Assembly: GCA_012516075.1 (NCBI GenBank)
Contig: JAAYXE010000101.1
Span: 1 to 38,849 of the forward strand
Length of the DNA: 38,849 nucleotides
Direction: 5' to 3'
From: Chloroflexota bacterium
GTDB taxonomy: Bacteria; Chloroflexota; Anaerolineae; Anaerolineales; UBA4823
Shown here: positions 18,211-27,341 of the stretch, piece after piece
Position numbering within the stretch: position 1 is the first letter of the stretch
Layout of the letters: every line of letters starts with the position of its first letter
The notes under the pieces: model-generated
The model's input: the letters and a program-made list of their open reading frames with translations, nothing else
Told to the model about the DNA's origin: nothing
Database searches by the model: none
Position numbers and translations under genes: made by a program

Positions 18211-20133
18211 TCACCGCTTCATCCTTTTTCCCGGGAGTTCGGGTGCATAATCAACCCGCACATAACCGCTGGCCATCGGATCCGCTCGAACCGGAAGCAC
18301 AAGCAGCTCGTCGTGGATCATGCAAAGCACGACATCGGATTCCTGACAGTAATACAGGGTCAGATCCAGGTTGAGCTCACGGTCTCCAGCCAGGTTCACC
18401 TCGAACGTTGCCGTTCCATCCTTTTCAACCGGTACCTCGATTGACGATCTCGCTTCTCCATCATCCCAAATACGCAGGCTGCTGGGTGCTTCGGTATTCA
18501 ACTTATAACCTTCCGGAAGCTGCAGATTGAACGTGATGGTGAATTTGCCCGGTGGTCCTTCAACCGCTTCCAGCCGATTGGGCTGGCGGTTGTTACTCTC
18601 GCCGGAACCGCCGGTGAGCTGGTCCAGCCCCTGCAGTATGAGTGTGCTCACCGTCTTTTCCTCAAGGTCAAGGATTCGAATCCGGTGATTATTGGTATCG
18701 GCGACATACAGCTTTCCGGCATAATAAGCCAGCCCTTCTGGTTGATAGAAGGTCGCCTCGTCAAATGCACCGTCGCTGCTGCCCGGCTCAGCGGTCCCGG
18801 CAAGTGTTTCAACCCTCCCGGTCGCCGGGTCAAGTGTTTTGATCTTGTGATTGTAGCTGTCGGCAATATACAGGGTCTGCCTGTTAAAAGTAATCCCGGC
18901 GGCATGCTGCAGGCGCACATCCGCCCCAACCCCGTCCATGTCGCCGAATTCAAAAAGGCCCTGACCGACCAGAGTAAAGACACGCGGTTCATCGCCTAAT
19001 GAAATGGCCCGAATGGCGCTCGCCTCGGCATCTGCCACGATCAGATGACCCAAGCCCAGGGTCAGGTCGCTGGGCTGGTTAAAGCTGGCCTCCTGCAGCG
19101 GACCATCGACCAGTGCCTCACGGCCGTTACCAGCAAACACCCCCAGCCTCTGCTCATCCAGCAGAATCCAGATCTGGTGCGAGCCAGCCATCGCGATCAA
19201 CAGCACATCATGGCCTTCCTCTGTCGCTTCGGCCAGAGCCAGCAGCGCCCAGGGCGATCGCAGCGGTATTTCTCTGGGAGATCCGCCCATCACCCGGCTT
19301 CTCCCTTTTCCACCTGTTCCGGCAACCGTGTGCACCAGGCCGCTCTCCAGGTCAATGGCTCTGATGGCGTGATTATCCGTATCGGCCACATAAAGTTTGT
19401 TCCGTAACAGAGCCATACCATGTGGAGCATTAAATGCGGCTTCGTTTTCAGGCCCATCCTGCAGTTCTGGCATACCGCTGCCAAACACACGCAGGATTTG
19501 AGCTGTCCCACCGCTCTCGTTCAACCGTGTTTCGATAATACGGTTGTGACGGGTATCGGCAATATAAGCCCGGCCATCACCAGCGATGCAAATCCTGGTG
19601 GGATAAGAAAGCACAGTCTGAGGTACGAAGCCGGACTCCAGTTCGATTTCCAGCGGCTGGCTGTCCAGCAGCCCCTGTGCTTCAAAGTCCTGGATCATCC
19701 GCTCCAGAATTGGAAAATAATCTTCCGCTTGAATCTCCCCGGCATCCCCTCCAACCACACGCCCTTCCGGATCGATCAGTACAATCGTCGGCCAGGCGTG
19801 GACGTTATAAGCATTCCACACTTTAAATCCCGCGTCGTTCACCACCGGGTGTTCGATCCCGTAGCGGATAATAGCTTCCCGGATGTTCTCTGTCAGCCGT
19901 TCTGAGGGAAACTTGGCCGAATGAACGCCGATCACCACCAGCGTGTCAGGGAACCTTTCTCGAAGTCGACGCAACTGCGCGACATTGTGCATACAGTTAA
20001 TTCAGCCAAAGGTCCAGAACTCCAGGATTATGAGCTTTCCTCGCAAATCTTCCAGCCGTAACGGCCGGGGCGTGTTAAGCCATTCCAAATCGCGTGGAAA
20101 CTCTACAGCTTCTATTTCTCCCCTGTACTGCAT
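18211..20133 (-). CDS. NHLRC2-like thioredoxin/NHL-repeat selenoprotein (UGA = Sec44)
   Basis: 640 aa when an in-frame UGA (plus-strand 20002-20004) is read as selenocysteine. The start ATG at 20133 has AGGAGG 5 bp upstream. Residues 1-43 lead into a thioredoxin-like strand, ILEFWTFG-U-INCMHNV, so UGA replaces the first Cys of CINC; Cys47 is kept and the cis-Pro is in HAWPTIVLID (Pro115). From about residue 150 there are at least five NHL beta-propeller repeats (for example KLYVADTDNHAIRAIDLESG and LYIADSYNHKIKTLD). A C-terminal beta domain follows near 490-640. The same three-part layout is known for NHLRC2 proteins. A plain ORF call starts at the internal Met48 and loses the catalytic motif. 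It has no signal peptide, so it is probably cytosolic; its substrate is unknown. Confidence 0.87.
19965..19983 (-). promoter_or_regulatory. Candidate bacterial SECIS element for UGA at 20002-20004
   Basis: On the minus strand, starting 19 nt after the UGA, GUCG-CGC pairs with GCG-(bulged U)-CGAC around the tetraloop AGUU. That is 7 bp with one bulged U, and the loop has a G in its first two bases. The apical loop begins about 26 nt after the UGA, inside the range usual for bacterial SECIS hairpins. Confidence 0.65.
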
Positions 20134-20270
20134 TCCTTCCTCCTGTTTGCGCTGGCCTCCCCCTCATCTTCTTCATTGTAACTGATCCTGATAAAGATCT
20201 TGCCTGTGCAGGAGCCGGATTGACGTAAAGACCATGTTCCAATTTAGATCCCACACCCTGAGTTAACAGT

Positions 20271-20301
20271 GAAGAGCGCCGCAGCTGCTCCGGCGCTCTT
20301 C
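20271..20301 (-). terminator. Hairpin, probable weak terminator of the MetV-MetF gene
   Basis: GAAGAGCGCCG (20271-20281) pairs perfectly with CGGCGCTCTTC (20291-20301) across a 9-base loop, 26 bp beyond the stop of the MetV-MetF gene. No T-run follows on either strand, so efficiency is uncertain. Confidence 0.6.
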
Positions 20302-20327
20302 GGACTGCATCTCTTCAAATGAGATGC

Positions 20328-21779
20328 TCAATTTGCGACCAGTTGAGGAACCAGACCAGCATCCTCGACAATGCGTGGGACAATCGATTCCCAACCCACC
20401 GCCATCAGGTGGATTCCGTTGATTCCTTCCAGTTTCCGTACTGCCTCAATCAACTCCAGTGCAATCTGTACACCCTCTTCTTCCTCGCCATCCCCAGCCT
20501 TTTCCATCCGCTTGAGCAGTTTATCAGGGATAAATACGCCGGGGACCTCGTCGTTCATATACCGGGCAACCTTCAGGCTCTTCAACGGTGTGATACCGAC
20601 CAGGATATACACTTTATCCAGGATGTTTCGTTTAGCGAGTTCATTCAACCAGACCTCAAGTCCATCGGGATCGAAGACCACATTCGTCTGGAAGAACTGC
20701 GCTCCTGCGTTGACTTTCTTTTCCTCGCGCAGCGCCTGAAACCGGGGTTCAGAAGCAAAGGGAGACGCTGCAGCTCCCAGGAAGAATTTGGGCGGGAATT
20801 TGATATTGCGCCCGTCCAGATATTTGCCTTCATCCCGCATCCGGCGCAGGATCCACAGCATCTGTACCGAGTCAATATCGACCACATCCATTCTGCCCCG
20901 CGGGTTAGGGGATAATCTCATACTGTCTCCCGAGAGGCACAGGATGTTGCGCACACCCAGCGCGGCTGCCCCCAACACTTCGCCCTGCAGTCCGGTGCGG
21001 GTGCGGTCACGGGCGGCAATCTGCATCACGGGTTCGGCCCCCTGCTCAATCGCGATTTTGCTGCAGGCCCACGATGTCATGCGCGGCGTCGCCGAAGGGG
21101 CGTCGGTGAAATTGATCGCCGCCACATAGGGCTTTACCAGTTCGATATTGGAGATCAGCTTTTTCGTACTGATGGTGAGCGGTGGGGCCACCTCACAGGT
21201 GAGGACGAACTCTCCTGCCTGCAGCCGCCGCTCCAGCTCGGATGCTGGTTCACTGTAGGCTGGCGGGTGATAAATGGAGTCTCCCTGCCACCAGTCCGGC
21301 TGGCGCACAGGGTAAAACACAGCATCCCACGTTTCCGCACGTTTACGGGGATCTGAGGAGGTCATCCCCTGAATAAACTTTTTTACCCCGACCTTACGAA
21401 CCTGGGCAACCACATCACCCCAGGTCTCGGTTCCCACCTTTTCCCAATCCAGTGGTGGCAGCACTTCCAGAAGCTTTTCCTCGCGGCCCATGCGAAACGA
21501 GCGATCGTATATCTTGTACCAGATACAGGGCCTCGTTTCATCCACGTAGCAGCGTTCCGGGGTCGAGCCGCCGCAGGGCCCATTGCGGATACCTTTTGGG
21601 CATTCCATGGGGCAAATAAAGGCCGTCTCCTGCAGCAGACAGTTGCCGCACATGCGGCAGCCGAAAAGCGGCCCTTTTACCCACCGTTCGATCGTTGCCA
21701 GCAGGCGGCGTCCTGCCGGTTCACGTTTAAATGGATAAAAGGGGGGCTGCCATCTGCGTCCCGGGGTAAAACCTGGCAT
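20328..21779 (-). CDS. MetV-MetF fusion: methylenetetrahydrofolate reductase with N-terminal Cys-rich domain
   Basis: 483 aa. Residues 1-105 are the MTHFR_C (MetV) domain, rich in metal-binding cysteines: GCRMCGNCLLQE, ICPMECPKGIRNGPCGGS, RCYVDETRPCIWYKIYD. From about residue 190 a MetF TIM barrel follows (VLTCEVAPPL, AINFTDAPSATPRM, QIAARDRTR, GVRNILCLSGDS, AQFFQTNVVFD). MetF reduces methylene-THF to methyl-THF. MetV-MetF pairs are typical of acetogens and other anaerobes using the methyl branch of the Wood-Ljungdahl pathway, where MetV is a separate subunit; here both are one chain. ATG 21779 has AGGAGG about 6 bp upstream. The gene precedes the NHLRC2-like selenoprotein on the same strand, separated by 194 bp. 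Confidence 0.92.
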   Translation of the reverse strand: MPGFTPGRRWQPPFYPFKREPAGRRLLATIERWVKGPLFGCRMCGNCLLQETAFICPMECPKGIRNGPCGGSTPERCYVDETRPCIWYKIYDRSFRMGREEKLLEVLPPLDWEKVGTETWGDVVAQVRKVGVKKFIQGMTSSDPRKRAETWDAVFYPVRQPDWWQGDSIYHPPAYSEPASELERRLQAGEFVLTCEVAPPLTISTKKLISNIELVKPYVAAINFTDAPSATPRMTSWACSKIAIEQGAEPVMQIAARDRTRTGLQGEVLGAAALGVRNILCLSGDSMRLSPNPRGRMDVVDIDSVQMLWILRRMRDEGKYLDGRNIKFPPKFFLGAAASPFASEPRFQALREEKKVNAGAQFFQTNVVFDPDGLEVWLNELAKRNILDKVYILVGITPLKSLKVARYMNDEVPGVFIPDKLLKRMEKAGDGEEEEGVQIALELIEAVRKLEGINGIHLMAVGWESIVPRIVEDAGLVPQLVAN

Positions 21780-21939
21780 TCAATACCTCCTCAGTGCATT
21801 CGTCGAATCATCGATTTGATCGGGTGCGATAATATTGATCCTGATAAGACCTGGCCTGATTATAGCCTTTAAGCCTGCTTCCCTGTGATGGATAACTGTC
21901 ATATGTATGTACATGTAAATTGTCAGGTTCGCAGGCGGC

Positions 21940-21967
21940 TTGACAATCAAGGAAGGTCCGGCATAAT
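21940..21967 (+). promoter_or_regulatory. Sigma-70-type promoter of the saccharopine-dehydrogenase-like gene
   Basis: TTGACA (21940-21945), 16-bp spacer, CATAAT (21962-21967). The expected start is near 21974, about 45 bp before the TTG start codon. Confidence 0.65.
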
Positions 21968-22017
21968 GGATGCCAGCTTTGATTTGCACTGCTGCTTTCC
22001 AGAGTAGAGAGGATAAA

Positions 22018-23106
22018 TTGCCTGAACAGTCGTGGATGATTTATGGTGCCTATGGTTTTACAGGGCAGCGAATCGTTGATTACGCACTGGCGCGAGGTCA
22101 CCGCCCTGTGTTAGCCGGGCGTTCAAAAGAAAAAACGCAGTGCCTTGCGGAACGCTATGGTCTGGACTGGATTTCCGTTGATCTCGAACAGCACAGCGAA
22201 CTGGTGAGCGCGATCAGGCAGGTCAGGCTGGTTGTTCATTCAGCCGGACCATTCATTCAGACGGCTCCGCCAATGATCCAGGCCTGCCTGGATGCCGGCG
22301 TGAACTACATCGACATCACAGGAGAAATACCGGTCGTGCAGTTCACATTTGCGCACAACCGGGAGGCGAAACGCAGGGAAATACTGCTCCTGTCTGGCGC
22401 CGGATTTGATGTGATTACGTCTGACTGCCTGGCAAAGCAGTTGAGCCTGAGGGCGCCAGACACCCGTGAGCTGGAAATCATCGCAGCCACAGATGGAAGG
22501 TTGAGTTCAGGGACGATCCACTCAGCCTTGGAAATCCTTTCCTATGGCGGGCGCGTCCGGCGGCACGGTAAGCTTGTCGCTGTTCCTCTCGGTAAAGGTG
22601 GTCAGAAATTCCGTTTCGCAGGGCAGGAGCGATTTGCAATCCCCGTCCCTCGCTGTGACCTGGAGACGGTTTACCAGTCCACGGGTATACCCAACATCAC
22701 GTCCTATCTGGCCCTGCCGTTTACTGGAGTTGACCGCATACCCCAACTGCTACCTGCTTTGTTTACCGCGCTTTCAATCAAACCCTTGCGAAAGCTGGCC
22801 CGAATCCTGGCCAACCTGGTTTTGCCGCGTCCGGATGCATCCAACCTCAGCAGCGGAGCAGCCTATATCTGTGCGCGATCAACGAATGTATACGGGAATC
22901 AGACACAGGCCGTGCTCGAAACCACTGAACCCTATCGATTCACAGCCGGAGCGGTCGTCAGAGCGGTGGAAAGGATTATGGAAACCAAACCGGTTGGTGC
23001 CATGACACCCTCACAGGCTTTAGGTCACGATTTCATCCTTGAAGTCGATGAAACCAGGATGCTGGAAATGGGCGCTGATTTGGCACCACCCGGTGAGCTG
23101 TCATGA
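22018..23106 (+). CDS. Saccharopine-dehydrogenase-like NAD(P)-binding protein
   Basis: 362 aa from TTG 22018. A Rossmann domain opens the protein: WMIYGAYGFTGQRIVDYALA (Gly-x-Gly-x-x-Gly type), AGRSKEK, then VVHSAGPFIQT and NYIDITGEIP. This is the pattern of the 'saccharopine dehydrogenase NADP-binding' and trans-acting enoyl reductase family, not of true lysine-pathway saccharopine dehydrogenase. The substrate is unknown. The open frame reaches up to ATG 21970, but that lies at or before the predicted transcription start. TTG 22018 has GAGAGGA closely upstream; ATG 22036 is a further alternative. Its last 6 bp overlap the convergent FAD oxidoreductase gene. Confidence 0.8.
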   Translation: MPEQSWMIYGAYGFTGQRIVDYALARGHRPVLAGRSKEKTQCLAERYGLDWISVDLEQHSELVSAIRQVRLVVHSAGPFIQTAPPMIQACLDAGVNYIDITGEIPVVQFTFAHNREAKRREILLLSGAGFDVITSDCLAKQLSLRAPDTRELEIIAATDGRLSSGTIHSALEILSYGGRVRRHGKLVAVPLGKGGQKFRFAGQERFAIPVPRCDLETVYQSTGIPNITSYLALPFTGVDRIPQLLPALFTALSIKPLRKLARILANLVLPRPDASNLSSGAAYICARSTNVYGNQTQAVLETTEPYRFTAGAVVRAVERIMETKPVGAMTPSQALGHDFILEVDETRMLEMGADLAPPGELS

Positions 23107-24534
23107 GTTAAAGGCATACCGCAGCGCTGTGCGCGCAGCATGATATCCGCACATGCCGTGCACACCACCACCAGGGGGTGTGGATGAGGAGCATATATAG
23201 ATACCAGGGTCTGGAGTGCGGTAAGGCGTGAGCTGCAAGGTCGGACGGGTGAAGAACTGCAGCAGATCCTGCATCCCCCCGTTGATATCTCCTCCAATAT
23301 AGTTCGGATTATAACTTTCCAGGTCCCGGGTTGACCACACCCGCCGGGCCAGAATGCAGTCTTTGAACCCTGGCGCAAAGCGTTCAATTTGGGCTTCAAT
23401 CCTGTCCGTCATATCGACGGTCGAACCGTTGGGAACATGGCAGTACGCCCAGCCAACTTCTTTGCCCTCAGGAGCGCGTGAGCGGTCGAATCGGCTGGGC
23501 TGAACGAACAACACAAAGGGTTTCTCGGGGTGCTTCCCCTGCCCGATCAGGCGTTCGCTGAGTGCAATTTCCTCATATGTCCCTCCCAGGTGGACTGTCC
23601 CGGCCTGGCGGCACTCTTCTGCACGCCAGGGAACCGGTTCGCTTAGAGCCCAGTCAATCTTGAAGATGCCCGGTCCGTAGCGGTAGCGACCCAGCTGGCG
23701 CCGGTATGCATCGGGGAAGCGCTCACCTGTGATGTCCAGTACCTGCCGTGGGGTGACATCAAGCAGAACGGCGCGGCTGGGCGGTAGTTCATCCAGGGAG
23801 TTAACCTTCCATCCTGTACAGATTTTTACACCTGCTGCGGTCAATTCGCCTGCCAGTGCGTTAGCGAGCGACTGTGAGCCGCCGCGCGCAACCGGCCAGC
23901 CCACCACATGTCCAAGCAGGCTCAGCATCAGCCCAAATGATGCGGATACAATATTTTCCAGCGGCTGGATGGAGTGCGCGGCCATCCCGGCGAAAAAGGC
24001 CTTTGCCCGCTCACCTTTAAAATATCTGTTCACATAGGTTTGCGCGGATGGGAGCGCCTGCAGACCAAAACGTGCCAGCAGAAATGGCCGCCGGGGAGGC
24101 AGCGGGAAGGGACCCAGCAGTTCTTCCAGCAAAAATTCCCACACATCCAGCCAGGGATCCATCGTCCGGTGGTATGCGCGCGCATCGTCCCCCAGGCTTT
24201 CAGCCGTTACATCGACAGAACGATCCAGCACAGCAGCACTGCCATCATCGAATGGGTGCGCGGCGCAGTAACGGGGGTGGACCCATTCCAGGCCGTAATT
24301 ACTCAGATTTACAGACCGAAAAAATGGAGATGCGATTCCAAGAGGGTGGACCGATGAGCAGATATCGTGCAGAAATCCGGGAAGTGTGACCTCACCGGTT
24401 CGCATCCCTCCCCCGATCGTCTCATGAGCTTCGATCACAGCAACCGAACGCCCTGTTCTCGCAATTTCCAGGGCTGCTGCCAGTCCATTCGGTCCGGAGC
24501 CTACCACCACTGCATCGTATTCGCTTTTTTCCAA
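23101..24534 (-). CDS. Phytoene-desaturase-like FAD/NAD(P)-dependent amine-oxidase-fold oxidoreductase
   Basis: 477 aa from TTG 24534. The N-terminal FAD-binding motif is VVVGSGPNGLAAALEIARTG, then VIEAHETIGGGMRT. C-terminal IYICSSSTPPGGGVHGMCG is the typical phytoene dehydrogenase/CrtI-like end that contacts FAD. The open frame runs 79 codons further (to 24771), but those codons are not family-like. TTG 24534 has GGAG 6 bp upstream and sits eight residues before the Rossmann motif, so it is the better start. No crtB-like or other carotenoid gene is nearby; the substrate is unknown. Overlaps the convergent saccharopine-dehydrogenase-like gene by 6 bp. Confidence 0.87.
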   Translation of the reverse strand: MEKSEYDAVVVGSGPNGLAAALEIARTGRSVAVIEAHETIGGGMRTGEVTLPGFLHDICSSVHPLGIASPFFRSVNLSNYGLEWVHPRYCAAHPFDDGSAAVLDRSVDVTAESLGDDARAYHRTMDPWLDVWEFLLEELLGPFPLPPRRPFLLARFGLQALPSAQTYVNRYFKGERAKAFFAGMAAHSIQPLENIVSASFGLMLSLLGHVVGWPVARGGSQSLANALAGELTAAGVKICTGWKVNSLDELPPSRAVLLDVTPRQVLDITGERFPDAYRRQLGRYRYGPGIFKIDWALSEPVPWRAEECRQAGTVHLGGTYEEIALSERLIGQGKHPEKPFVLFVQPSRFDRSRAPEGKEVGWAYCHVPNGSTVDMTDRIEAQIERFAPGFKDCILARRVWSTRDLESYNPNYIGGDINGGMQDLLQFFTRPTLQLTPYRTPDPGIYICSSSTPPGGGVHGMCGYHAARTALRYAFNS

Positions 24535-24718
24535 TAAACACTCCAGTTTCGAAAAAGCCTGCTGCCAATTACACCCCTGATAATTCTCTGCTTGAATTCT
24601 ACCAGCAGCAGCCAGGAAACACATATCGATCTTCCTGCACGGTGGCTGTACAGCATCGTCCTTGCAGTCATCGCCAGCGGGCAAAATAGATGTTTGACCG
24701 CCTGTTGTATAATAATTG

Positions 24719-24746
24719 TTGACTAAATATCGGTGGTTGGTATAGA
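24719..24746 (+). promoter_or_regulatory. Sigma-70-type promoter of the glucosylglycerate operon
   Basis: TTGACT (24719-24724), 16-bp spacer, TATAGA (24741-24746), predicting a start near 24753 and a leader of about 87 nt. Immediately downstream ACCCG/CGGGT (about 24746-24766) could form a small hairpin at the 5' end of the mRNA. The rest of the 305-bp divergent gap (24535-24839) shows nothing else I can name. Confidence 0.6.
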
Positions 24747-24839
24747 CCCGCTTTAGGTATACGGGTTTCATCCTGAACAGGTTGATTTTGCTTACCCCGG
24801 TTTGCAGTATCAGGTTAATAAGGAGATAAAACTTAAACC

Positions 24840-26087
24840 ATGCGTATTGGCTTTATCGCAACACGCCTGAGCGGAACAGATGGAGTATCACTCGAGGTTG
24901 AGAAATGGGCTCGCGTCCTTTCAGAAATGGGGCATGAGCTTTTTTATTGTGCTGGTGAGTGTTCGGGTTATGCCGCGGATGGTACCATCATTCCAAAGCT
25001 TCATTTTGCCGAGCATTCTATTTATTCGCTCAGCCAGATGGCCTTCGGTGAAAACAGGGAAGCGAACACAGATAAAGTCGTTGATCAAATCTATTCCTTC
25101 GCAGATGAGATCCGCACACCGCTGCGGAATTTCATCCGCTCCAACCGGCTGGATCTGATCATCGTCCAGAACGCCCTGACAATCCCGATGAATCTTCCTC
25201 TGGGGGTCTGTCTCACGGGCATTATTGCCGAATTAGGCATCAACACCATTGCTCACCACCATGATTTTTACTGGGAGCGTCAGCGCTATCAGACCAATGG
25301 TATCCTGGATCTTCTGGACACATCATTTCCGGCGAAGCTGCCTTCCATTCGCCACGTCACGATCAATTCCATCGCACAGGCACGGTTAAAGGCTCGCCGG
25401 GGGATCGATTCTGTCGTTATTCCTAATGTTTTCGATTTCTCAGCGCCTCCGCCTGAGATCGATGATTACAACTGCGATTTTCGTAAGGCTCTGGGACTTG
25501 AACCCGACGAGTTATTTGTTCTTCAACCTACGCGGGTGATCCAGCGCAAGGGCATCGAGATGGCAATTGAACTGGTGAAGCGCCTCAATCCCGATCGCCC
25601 CCGCCTGTTTATTACCCACCGTTCAGACGATGAAGGCTTGGAATACTGGCACTGGCTCAAACGCGAGGCGCAGGTCATGGGCGTCCAGGTTCAGTTAATC
25701 GATCATATGATTGGACCCCACCGCTCTTATATCAAAGAACACAAGGTCTATTCGCTCTGGGATGCTTACCTGCATGCCGATCTGGTGACCTACCCCAGCC
25801 TTTATGAAGGTTTTGGAAATGCACTGCTCGAAGCCGTTTACTTCAAAAAGCTCATGGTAGTCAATCGCTATCCGGTCTACAATGCTGACATACGCCCGCT
25901 GGGCTTCAAATTTATCGAGCTGGATGGATTTGTTGACAATCACAGCATCCGGCAGGCCCAACGTCTGCTTTCGGATCCTCAAAAAGTGCAGCAGTGGACG
26001 GATAAAAACTTCCGCCTCGGGCAGGAACATTTTTCACTTGAGGTTCTCAGGGAAAAGCTGACCGCCCTGCTGGATGATTTCAGGTGA
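24840..26087 (+). CDS. GT4-family glycosyltransferase (first)
   Basis: 415 aa, GT-B fold. The N-terminal acceptor domain begins MRIGFIATRLSGTDGVSLEV; the donor domain has PTRVIQRKGIEMAIELVKRL and the GT4 signature TYPSLYEGFGNALLEAVYF with the E-x7-E type pair. AAGGAG lies about 13 bp upstream of ATG 24840. It is the first gene of an operon containing GpgS, a phosphatase and a GH13_18 phosphorylase. That suggests it adds a sugar to glucosylglycerate or its phosphate (as in mannosylglucosylglycerate synthesis, where GT4 enzymes act), or makes a related solute. The sugar and acceptor cannot be read from sequence. Confidence 0.85.
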   Translation: MRIGFIATRLSGTDGVSLEVEKWARVLSEMGHELFYCAGECSGYAADGTIIPKLHFAEHSIYSLSQMAFGENREANTDKVVDQIYSFADEIRTPLRNFIRSNRLDLIIVQNALTIPMNLPLGVCLTGIIAELGINTIAHHHDFYWERQRYQTNGILDLLDTSFPAKLPSIRHVTINSIAQARLKARRGIDSVVIPNVFDFSAPPPEIDDYNCDFRKALGLEPDELFVLQPTRVIQRKGIEMAIELVKRLNPDRPRLFITHRSDDEGLEYWHWLKREAQVMGVQVQLIDHMIGPHRSYIKEHKVYSLWDAYLHADLVTYPSLYEGFGNALLEAVYFKKLMVVNRYPVYNADIRPLGFKFIELDGFVDNHSIRQAQRLLSDPQKVQQWTDKNFRLGQEHFSLEVLREKLTALLDDFR

Positions 26088-26099
26088 TACACCAGACGA

Positions 26100-27341
26100 A
26101 TGACGAAGATCAGCATCCTGCATTATGCAGCTCCACCTGTCGTGGGTGGGGTAGAAAGTACGATAGAGCACCATGCCCGCCTGCTGGCGGAGCGCGGCTA
26201 TCAGGTCTCGGTGATAGCCGGGCGAGGGGAAAGGTTTAATCCCGCAGTCGAATTTACTGCACTGGAAGATGTCGACTCACGCAGCCAGCCGGTAGAGGCT
26301 GTCAATCGCGAACTGGCTGAGGGGAACGTCAGCACAGCTTTCTTTACCCTGCGTGACCGCCTTGTCCAGAGCCTTGAACCGCTGCTTGTTCGCTCAGATG
26401 CGGTTATTGTCCACAATGCACTCACGCTGCACAAAAACCTGGCACTGACTGCCGCGCTGCACCAGCTCTCCCAGGCAGGCGAGATGTCCTGGATTGCCTG
26501 GTGTCACGACTTCGCCTGGCAGGATCCAATTTACACGCCCGGGCTGCACGCTGGCTATCCCTGGGACCTGCTGCGTACTGCCTGGCCGGGGATACGCTAT
26601 GTGGTCGTTTCCGACCACCGCCGCCAGCAGCTTGCAGAGCTCCTTCAAATCCCGGCTCACAATATTGAGTTGATACCTCCGGGGGTCGAGCCATATTCAT
26701 TTCTGGGGATCAGCGCCCCGGTGCGCCGGCTCGCGGACCGGCTGGGTTTACTGCAAGCGGACCCTTTACTGCTGCTGCCGGCCCGCATCACACGCCGCAA
26801 AAATATTGAATTCGCCCTGCAGGTGATGGCCGAGCTGCGCAAGATAAAGCCGCACGCGCTGCTTGTCGTCACTGGTCCCCCCGGACCGCACAATCCTGCC
26901 AATGCAGCCTATCTAGATTCGCTCCAGGAGCTGCGTGAATCGCTGCAGTTGAACCGGAACATCTGCTTCCTCTACGAACAGGGTGAAGGCGGAGAGCCGC
27001 TGAATTTATCAGATGCTGAAATTGCTGAACTATACCGGCTGGCGGATCTGTTGTTTTTTCCCAGCCGCAGGGAGGGTTTTGGAATTCCGGTGCTCGAAGC
27101 AGGTCTGGCCAGATTGCCTGTCTTTGCAGCAGATATCCCTCCCGTACATGAAAGCGCCGCCGGGCAGGCTCACGTTTTCCCCTTAGATGCAGATCCGGCG
27201 GATGTCGCCAGGCGGATCGCACAGTTTATCGATACGGATCCGGCGGTGATGCTGCGCAGGCGCGTGATAACCCACTTCACCTGGAGTTCAATTATCGAGC
27301 ACCAGCTAATCCCGCTGATCGAGGAGGTAACCCGAAGATGA
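26100..27341 (+). CDS. GT4-family glycosyltransferase (second)
   Basis: 413 aa GT-B protein. The N-terminus ILHYAAPPVVGGVESTIEHH is the Gly-rich acceptor-side loop common in GT4 enzymes. The C-terminal donor domain has LLPARITRRKNIEFALQVMA, LFFPSRREGFGIPVLEAGLA and a catalytic E-x7-E. It begins 12 bp after the first GT4 gene and its stop overlaps the next start in ATGA, so it is translationally coupled to Usp-GpgS. The two GT4 proteins are only distantly alike and probably do different steps. Its substrate is inferred only from the operon context (a glucosylglycerate-type solute). Confidence 0.85.
   Translation: MTKISILHYAAPPVVGGVESTIEHHARLLAERGYQVSVIAGRGERFNPAVEFTALEDVDSRSQPVEAVNRELAEGNVSTAFFTLRDRLVQSLEPLLVRSDAVIVHNALTLHKNLALTAALHQLSQAGEMSWIAWCHDFAWQDPIYTPGLHAGYPWDLLRTAWPGIRYVVVSDHRRQQLAELLQIPAHNIELIPPGVEPYSFLGISAPVRRLADRLGLLQADPLLLLPARITRRKNIEFALQVMAELRKIKPHALLVVTGPPGPHNPANAAYLDSLQELRESLQLNRNICFLYEQGEGGEPLNLSDAEIAELYRLADLLFFPSRREGFGIPVLEAGLARLPVFAADIPPVHESAAGQAHVFPLDADPADVARRIAQFIDTDPAVMLRRRVITHFTWSSIIEHQLIPLIEEVTRR

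Noticed and set aside
24694..24713. TTGACC ... TATAAT as a promoter for the glycoside operon
   Set aside because: The spacer is only 8 bp. The pair at 24719-24746 has a normal 16-bp spacer.
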